A stretch of 64,000 bases of DNA from Liolophura sinensis (taxonomy: Eukaryota; Mollusca; Polyplacophora; Chitonida; Chitonidae): assembly GCF_032854445.1 (NCBI RefSeq), contig NC_088300.1:74639005-74703004 (forward strand). Direction: 5' to 3'. Of this stretch, positions 56,116 to 64,000 are shown in pieces. Under the pieces are notes generated by a model. The model saw only the letters and a list, made by a program, of their open reading frames with translations. It was not told where the DNA came from and ran no database searches. A program made the position numbers and the translations under genes. The stretch's first letter is position 1. The number at the start of each line of letters is the position of its first letter.

Positions 56116-58209
56116 ATGGTTAAAAAGCAACTGGTGATCTCACGACGGGTCTACCAGCAGGAAGATTTTGACAAGCTTTACCCGGACGAAATCAAACAGC
56201 AGATGACTGTCCCGGACAGGATCCGAGCTCAGTGTTACTGTTCTAAGACCAGGCTGTGGAAGTTTTTTACCACAATCTTGCCTATCATTGGCGTGGTCAG
56301 GAAGTACAGGCTGAGGGAGTACATTGTGGGAGATATTCTGGCCGGACTGACTGTAGCCATCATGCACATTCCCCAGGGCATGGGCTTCGGAATCCTGGCT
56401 TCCCTCAAACCCATCTACGGTCTGTACACATCCTTCTGGCCAGTGCTCTTTTACATGATTTTTGGGACAAGCACTCACGTTTCCTTTGGAACAAACGCCG
56501 TAATTTGTCTTCTGGTGGCAGCAATAACATCACGACAAATGGAAACTTTCCAGTTCGACCTAGCCGGTTTTAATTCCACTCTATCAAATGACACCGCAGA
56601 CATAGATAGCCTGATGGAAGCCGCAGGTCTGGAGTATAGGGTAAGCATCACAGCGGCTACAGCTTTCCTTGCCGGAGTTATTCTTTTTGGCATGGGTATT
56701 TTGCGCCTTGGTTTTGTCACCCTTTACCTATCGGATTCCTTCATAAGCGGCTTCACGACTGGTGCTGCAGTCCACATCACCACCAGCCAGGTGCCCAAAA
56801 TGCTGGCGTTTGGTGTGGGAAGTATTCAAGGAGCTGGCAAGATTGTGCGTACATATATTGCTATCTTCCGCGACATAACGAAGACAAACGTTGCTGATCT
56901 CCTTATAGCTGTTATATCCATAATTGTACTAGTGCTGGTAAAAGAGTGCATCAACGAGCGCTTCAAATCAAAGATGAAAATGCCCGTGCCAATAGATCTA
57001 ATCGTTGTCATTATTGGAACTATTATCTCTCATTTTGGTAGACTCAGCGAAGTCTTTGGCGTTACCATAGTCGGCCAGATTCCTCCTGGTATTCCTACAC
57101 CAGCGGTACCTCCTTTGGACGAGGTTGGCAATTTTGCTGTAGATTCCTTTGTTATTGCCATTCTCATATTTGCCATGACGATCGCAATGGCTAAATTAAT
57201 GGCCAAGAAACACTCTTATGAGATTGACGACAATCAGGAGTTGATCGCTTACGGTCTGACTAATGTTATCAGTAGCTTTCTCTTGTGTTTCCCGTCGTGC
57301 GTGGCTCCACCCAGAACGATGCTACAGAGCTCTATGGGCGCCAGAACAACACTGTGTGGTGTCTTCACGGCAGCTCTCCTGTTCCTCGTCATCATGGCCA
57401 TTGGGCCTCTCTTTCAATCACTTCCAGTTTCACTGCTCGCCGCCATGATCGTTGTTGCTATGAAAGGACTTTTCATGCAAGTTTTTGATTTAAAACTTTA
57501 TTGGAAAGTAAATATTTTCGACCTGGTTTCGTGGCTTGGAACCTTCTTGGCAGTTGTCCTCATCGATATTGACATCGGTCTGGTTGTAGGAGTGGGACTG
57601 TCCGCCTTCACAGTGCTTATACAGAGCCAGTTTGCCAAAGGCTATCTGCTGGGAAAAGCTGCGGAAGAGGATGTCTACGCCTCGGCGGAGAAGAAAGGCA
57701 TCAACAGCGTGCCAGGTGTGAGGGTGTTCAGATTTGAGGCGTCTCTGTACTATGCTACCGCAGAGATATTTAGATCCCGCCTGTACAAGGCCACAATAAA
57801 TCCCAAGAAATTCATGAAAGCAAGGGCGAAAGCGGAGAAGTTGAGTCTAACTTCCTGCGAATCCAGCTCAAGTGAAGGGAACGCGAAAAATGAAAACAGC
57901 AACAATGGTAAAGCTAATGCGGCGCAACTAGCTTCTGACGGCATACACCACGTGGTCATTGACTGCCAACCATTTAGCTACATTGACATCGCTGGTATAA
58001 AGATGTTGCGTCAGGTGATCACCGAGATGAAGACTGCTGACGTCACAGTGTTCCTCTACGGGTGTTCTCTCAGGATGATGCGGGCCCTTGAGGGAGGGTC
58101 TTTCTTTGACGCCGTTCCCAAGGATCATGTTTTCCTGGACGTCTATGACGCTGTCCAGGCTGTTCGGCTGAATGAATCAGACGAAGAGGTAATCGTCACT
58201 AAGCTATGA
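56116..58209 (+). CDS. SLC26-family anion transporter (prestin/pendrin-like), 697 aa, uninterrupted
   Basis: Known role: SLC26 proteins are plasma-membrane anion exchangers or channels (chloride, bicarbonate, sulfate, oxalate). A cytosolic N-terminus of about 70 residues is followed by the transport domain, with DILAGLTVAIMHIPQGMGFG and FGTSTHVSFGTNAVICLL, the sulfate-transporter family region. The STAS domain runs from about residue 520 to 690 (VRVFRFEASLYYATAEIF, HHVVIDCQPFSYIDIAGIKM), with a Ser/Asn-rich variable insert at about 576-605. The start at 56116 was chosen because the earlier in-frame ATG at 56056 lies before a likely splice acceptor (TTTCTTTTACAG ending 56075), while 56116 has a good context (ATCATGG). 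The product ends VTKL, a class I PDZ-binding motif. The coding region is one exon, unusual in this intron-rich genome. I cannot assign a subtype; SLC26A5/A6-like is a guess. Confidence 0.94.
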   Translation: MVKKQLVISRRVYQQEDFDKLYPDEIKQQMTVPDRIRAQCYCSKTRLWKFFTTILPIIGVVRKYRLREYIVGDILAGLTVAIMHIPQGMGFGILASLKPIYGLYTSFWPVLFYMIFGTSTHVSFGTNAVICLLVAAITSRQMETFQFDLAGFNSTLSNDTADIDSLMEAAGLEYRVSITAATAFLAGVILFGMGILRLGFVTLYLSDSFISGFTTGAAVHITTSQVPKMLAFGVGSIQGAGKIVRTYIAIFRDITKTNVADLLIAVISIIVLVLVKECINERFKSKMKMPVPIDLIVVIIGTIISHFGRLSEVFGVTIVGQIPPGIPTPAVPPLDEVGNFAVDSFVIAILIFAMTIAMAKLMAKKHSYEIDDNQELIAYGLTNVISSFLLCFPSCVAPPRTMLQSSMGARTTLCGVFTAALLFLVIMAIGPLFQSLPVSLLAAMIVVAMKGLFMQVFDLKLYWKVNIFDLVSWLGTFLAVVLIDIDIGLVVGVGLSAFTVLIQSQFAKGYLLGKAAEEDVYASAEKKGINSVPGVRVFRFEASLYYATAEIFRSRLYKATINPKKFMKARAKAEKLSLTSCESSSSEGNAKNENSNNGKANAAQLASDGIHHVVIDCQPFSYIDIAGIKMLRQVITEMKTADVTVFLYGCSLRMMRALEGGSFFDAVPKDHVFLDVYDAVQAVRLNESDEEVIVTKL

Positions 58210-58639
58210 TGGCTTTCTCCGCCATCCTCAAGCAAAATGTTCTCTGTGCATTTGTCTGTATAATCTCAGCTTGGATCAAAGAGCACGGTTTGAGTTGAAC
58301 ATCTGCTTTTCAGACATTGTACCTTGACCTCGAATAACGCAAAAATTGCACCTGGATTTATTTAATCGTGTATTTCCTGGCCCTCTGTGGTGAGCCTTTA
58401 TTAAATGAATCTCATCTGCACAGGTTTACCATATATGCTGTGCGTGTATTATTCCAGTTGTAATGTTTGTTTCTAACCATGCACAGGGAACTGGAATTCA
58501 AAACCATATAATCATGGTATTTACCTAATACATTTGTAACTTTATCACAATCTGTATAATATGTCATAGCGACTGGAGTGGAATATAAATAGAATTAGAA
58601 AACTGTGCTTTTTCATTAAGGGATTGTGTGCCTTCTGGT

Positions 58640-58722
58640 TTCCTTCAGCCATAAAACACACCGTCTTCGGACAAGTGATAAACTCGTGCATTCCGCTTTA
58701 AACACCGATCAAATAAATACAT
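58640..58722 (+). mobile_element. SINE family A, 3' fragment
   Basis: TTTCCTTCAGCCATAA, CCGTCTTCGGACAAGTGA and AAACACCGATCAAATAAATA. Its tail provides an AATAAA in the SLC26 3' region. Confidence 0.65.
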
Positions 58723-58955
58723 TTTCTTTATTTGCGATCCTCTATATGTCAAAGTAGGTTTTAGCTGTTTAGTATAGGCTCTGGGGATCGCTGTATACAG
58801 CAGACTGAATGCAGCAAGTTATAGTTATGACAGCGTGGAAGATCAATCTGTATATGATACACGTATTCTAGCTGGGTTTACACAAAACATTTTTATATAT
58901 AAATATATATTTGGAGAACTTTTTTAACATTTATTTTGGTTTGTTTCAATTGCAG

Positions 58956-58997
58956 TCCGGAGATGACGGTGACGAAAGTCAGAATTTCAAGGTTTAA
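58956..58997 (+). CDS. Alternative SLC26 C-terminal exon (predicted)
   Basis: Preceded by TTTCAATTGCAG. If the donor GAGAG-type site GAAGAG/GTAATC at 58188/58189 is used, codon 691 joins in phase to SGDDGDESQNFKV then TAA. This would replace VIVTKL by an acidic tail without the PDZ motif, giving 704 residues. An AATAAA at 59084-59089 follows. Whether splicing, read-through or both occurs is not visible here. Confidence 0.5.
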   Translation, partial: SGDDGDESQNFKV

Positions 58998-59831
58998 GCT
59001 ATAGTTTTTATACTCATATGCATTTGTGTTGTTAGTTTTGTAAGCTATTTCCCGTAGATGCGCAGTGTATGAAGATCAGTACAAATAAAACGCATCCTGT
59101 TATAAAGTAATCCATATCACGTATTTACATCTCACACTCGTATATAATAATATAGTCTGGCCTAATGCAAACATGTATGAAAGCCTGTACTGTTCCAGCA
59201 TTTAATAACTCAGTAATTGGATATCTGAAGTTACGACCTAATTAGGCCTTATTATTTTTTTTTCAATAAATAATTAATACTGGAAGTTTTGCCATTCATG
59301 TGTTTTTATTTGTATTTTTAAAACACCGAGTAGAATAATGGGGATCATTTATCCCGTATTTTTGATTGCCCTTGTAACAGCCAGCATTGTATTATAATCA
59401 CTTTGAAACATTATGTACATGTGATACAATGATGAAATAATCAAGGACCATGTGCATGTATATTGTACTGTCGGTTAGAATCCAGTCGACAAGTTGGGAC
59501 CCATCATAATCTTGAGCCAGTGGGTAAAAAGTGCTCGAAATCTAATTTTGAGCTATTGCGTGTAACATGTATGCAATTTTGAATTAGTGGGTATGAAGTA
59601 TACAAAACCATATTTCGAGTTATTACGTGCTAAATAAAAACACTGTGCGAGGTACAAATTTACACGTCCACAGTGACAGTTCATCAGTAGCTCATGAAGA
59701 TCTGTTAAAAACATTACACAATTTGTGTTTCTCTGGTGCGCTAATCAATGTGGATATGGATTTTGCCATAATGATGCGTTCAACTTATATACAGTACTCC
59801 TTAAACAATATAACGTGTACATGGCCCAATT

Positions 59832-59902
59832 TTGATGGATTGATTGATTGATTGGTTGGTTGATTGGTGTTTTCCGCCGTGCTCAAGAATATTTCAGTCA
59901 CT
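59832..59902 (-). mobile_element. SINE family A, 3' end fragment, minus strand
   Basis: TTGATTGGTGTTTTCCGCCG and TGCTCAAGAATATTTCAG, preceded by a GATT-rich stretch. Confidence 0.65.
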
Positions 59903-60130
59903 GCAAAGATTGGAAAGTTGTTTGAAAGATACAGATATACAATAAATACTACAATTATAATAATTTCTTATACAATACTGATTTGACACAAGTGAAGTTG
60001 TATAATGTTTGTCCAAGACTCTCAATGTAGGCCTGTGATGTCTTGTAAAAGTAATGTGAAAATCTTGCAACTGATAAAATTGAAACGAATTTTTGGAGAA
60101 ATTCCTTGCGTTGTTCCTTCATGTCCACAG

Positions 60131-60232
60131 CGCTTCCTCCTGCTGTTATACTGTTCCTCTTCCTGCTATGCCATTCCTCACTTTGTTATGCCGTTCCTCC
60201 TCTTCCTATGCCGTTCCTCCTCCAAAGAAAGC
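60131..60232 (+). repeat. Pyrimidine-rich degenerate repeat
   Basis: Blocks like TTATGCCGTTCCTCCTCTTCC recur about four times with changes. Confidence 0.75.
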
Positions 60233-60829
60233 TTATTTGTCAAACAATAAGACGACATGACCTTAGCACCTGCAGTAGTGGCTATACTCGTCATCAGTAT
60301 ATGTTCTTTTAAATATCGAAGACGGTTATTTTCAATCCAAAATACTGCTGAAACTGACTAAATCGTGTGACAGGTGCCGGAACAAGGTTCAATCCGTAGC
60401 TTTATCCAGTCTCACTAAAATACGATCTTGTACCCACACATATGGTTTAGTCTATATGTCAGAAGTATCACTTACTCCCTGATCCTTCCCCTTAGGTTTA
60501 ATCGACTTCCTGTTTCCGAATTTTGGAGAATTGAAATCTTTTGAAATCACGAATCTGATATATACCAAACTATGACTTCTCCGTTCTGATGTGGGCTTCC
60601 GGTGTTACTTCTGGTGTAATAAAGACAAGTCAGAACAGAGAGCGACTACTGGATCTGCCATTAGGTGAGACTGTGGCTAGGTTATACCAAACAATTAATA
60701 TAGTTACATGAAACTTTTTCATACCCCATCATGGCCGGATCTTTCTTGGGCCTTACCGGATCTCATGACAAAACCCAAGTGTACCAGCACTTTATCCATG
60801 TACCTAATTTCAAAGAAATCTTGCTGTTA

Positions 60830-61165
60830 ACATTTGAAACACGTGATCTCCCTCACTGTGGATCATTATAAACATGTAATACTGGTGACGCCCACGTGAT
60901 AGTTCTAATCTGGTTCAATGACATATTTTGCGTACATTGAATGCTGAAGCGATTAGCGCCATACGACGTCAAGGAGAGGGGGAACCAGCCAGACGGTTTG
61001 TCATACTAAACACTTGATACTTGTGACGCCACACACGGTGGGTCATCATAAACACGTCATACACGTGACATCATACAAGGTGGGTCGCCATAAACAGGTG
61101 ATACGTGTGACGTCCATGCGGTGGGTCAAACTAAACACTTGATAGTTGTAACGCCCATTCTGTAA
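60830..61165 (+). repeat. Degenerate ~55-bp repeat (about 5 units)
   Basis: Recurring order of TAAACACGTGATAC, TTGTGACGCCCA and CGGTGGGTCA with variable spacing. Confidence 0.75.
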
Positions 61166-62096
61166 GCCATGGTGTGCTATGGGGCGTGGAATTTGCTACC
61201 ATATAAGCATTTACATGAAATGTTAGACTAAATAAAAGCCTAACTGAATTAAGCTAACAAAGATCGTAAATGTGCTGACAACACAGTATCTTGAGTAATT
61301 CCAAATCAGTGACGTCCAGTAAACTGCAATTAAAATTACTGCATTTTTTTTACGTAATCCTGCACAAGGCATGGTGCTAGGTGGCGTGTAATTTGCTACT
61401 ATATAATCATTTAGATGAACAGTTATTATAAAATTCTAATTGATGTAAACTGAAAAACATCCCTAACCTGCTGTTTATCACTCTGTTGTCGTTGCTCTGG
61501 TTTCACTATCTGGGCTGTAAGTCATTGTTATATACTAAAACGTCATGTGTCATACTTAAAGACACAATACCTGAAGAAATCTGACAATGGCTAAAACCAA
61601 ACGCCGGAAGTTTATGACCCCTTGTGGTGTGGCCTTAGTCCGACAGTTACTACCGTTTAGGAGTTCCATTTCAAGAGCTCTTAACTGGACTGACGGACTT
61701 TGAGGCACGCCACAAAGATATGCACAGCTGTCAGATAACACAATTTCCATATGCAATCGTATTTCCTTGTGCACAAAAAACACACAACACTTAAAACAAG
61801 GGCATTTCACCCACAGATATTTCGTGTCAGTATACATAAACAAAGCCATACAACCGCTACGACAGACGACTACTTCACCATTGCCAAATCCTGGCGTCCA
61901 CAAGTAACCTTATAACAAAAGAACAATCTGCCCGGATTAAGTCAAAGAATGATAATCCATTAATTCTACATTTAACGCATGCGACGCCGTATCGTTAGAC
62001 TGCGAGAAACACACTGCATCTGTGACTTGTCCTGTCAGGTCCGTTGCCGTGGTCGGAACCACTGGTAACAATGGATTAACGTGGCAAAGGGGAGAG

Positions 62097-62102
62097 TATA
62101 AA
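62097..62102 (+). promoter_or_regulatory. TATA box of the alpha-tubulin gene
   Basis: TATAAAAG lies about 108 bases before the start codon, predicting transcription start near 62127-62130 and a leader of about 77 bases. Confidence 0.75.
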
Positions 62103-62204
62103 AGCCCTACGCTGATGAAACCCGTCACTACACCTTGACGCCCATCCAACCGGCAGACTTCAAGAGACCTCAGTTCTGAACTGTAAACCTATCCCAGAAC
62201 AAAT

Positions 62205-64000
<1,796 letters not shown>

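Larger units (their letters stand above)
58210..59100 (+). other. SLC26 3' UTR / retained intron
   Basis: Candidate poly(A) signals: ATTAAA near 58400, AATAAA near 58715 (inside a SINE tail) and 59084. Confidence 0.5.
59101..62090. other. Intergenic region between SLC26 and alpha-tubulin
   Basis: No recognised gene. It contains a roughly 68-bp degenerate duplication at 59519-59634, a SINE tail, a pyrimidine-rich repeat and the roughly 55-bp degenerate repeat at 60830. Confidence 0.55.

Noticed and set aside
61556-61903. 115-codon minus-strand reading frame
   Set aside because: No recognisable domain, low-complexity composition typical of chance, and no splice context.

Overview
The window looks like intron-rich nuclear DNA from a lophotrochozoan invertebrate, most likely a mollusc. 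The evidence is animal genes split into many short exons with GT-AG introns, AT-rich introns, and about 18 copies of a tRNA-derived SINE ending in AATAAATAAATA. There is also one copy of a second SINE type that I associate with molluscs, and Tc1/mariner remnants. The species call is inference. All four protein genes lie on the + strand.

Layout: (1) 2392-9797 holds the last nine coding exons of PDCD4, a translation inhibitor with two MA3 domains; its N-terminus lies left of the window. (2) 9798-14573 is intergenic, with one full-length second-type SINE set inside an imperfect inverted repeat, then the HSPA9 promoter region. (3) 14574-35816 is a complete 17-exon HSPA9 (mortalin, mitochondrial Hsp70) gene. 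I joined it exon by exon with consistent phase into 691 residues, including a two-exon mitochondrial presequence. (4) 36990-55900 is a gene-poor repeat region. It contains an 1828-bp Tc1-like element with roughly 200-bp inverted repeats, a second opposite-strand Tc1 remnant, an orphan inverted-repeat end and two large minisatellites that both have a 29-bp unit. (5) 56116-58209 is an SLC26 anion transporter whose whole coding region is essentially one exon, with a possible spliced alternative C-terminus at 58956-58997. (6) 62097 to the window end is the start of an alpha-tubulin gene with a TATA box and a first coding exon that holds only the Met codon.

The most unusual structure is in HSPA9. 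In introns 5, 12 and 15 a minisatellite begins at the 5' splice site. In introns 12 and 15 the unit copies the exon end plus the donor, giving a ladder of 7 extra donor-like sites each (the last intron-12 copies are degraded). Intron 14 has another array 18 bases after its donor, and a 53-bp array with a repeated acceptor-like TTACAG just before exon 15. In the frames I checked, using a downstream donor copy would add an early stop codon.

The genes do not form an operon or pathway; they are independent housekeeping or transport genes. I found no tRNA, rRNA or CRISPR features.
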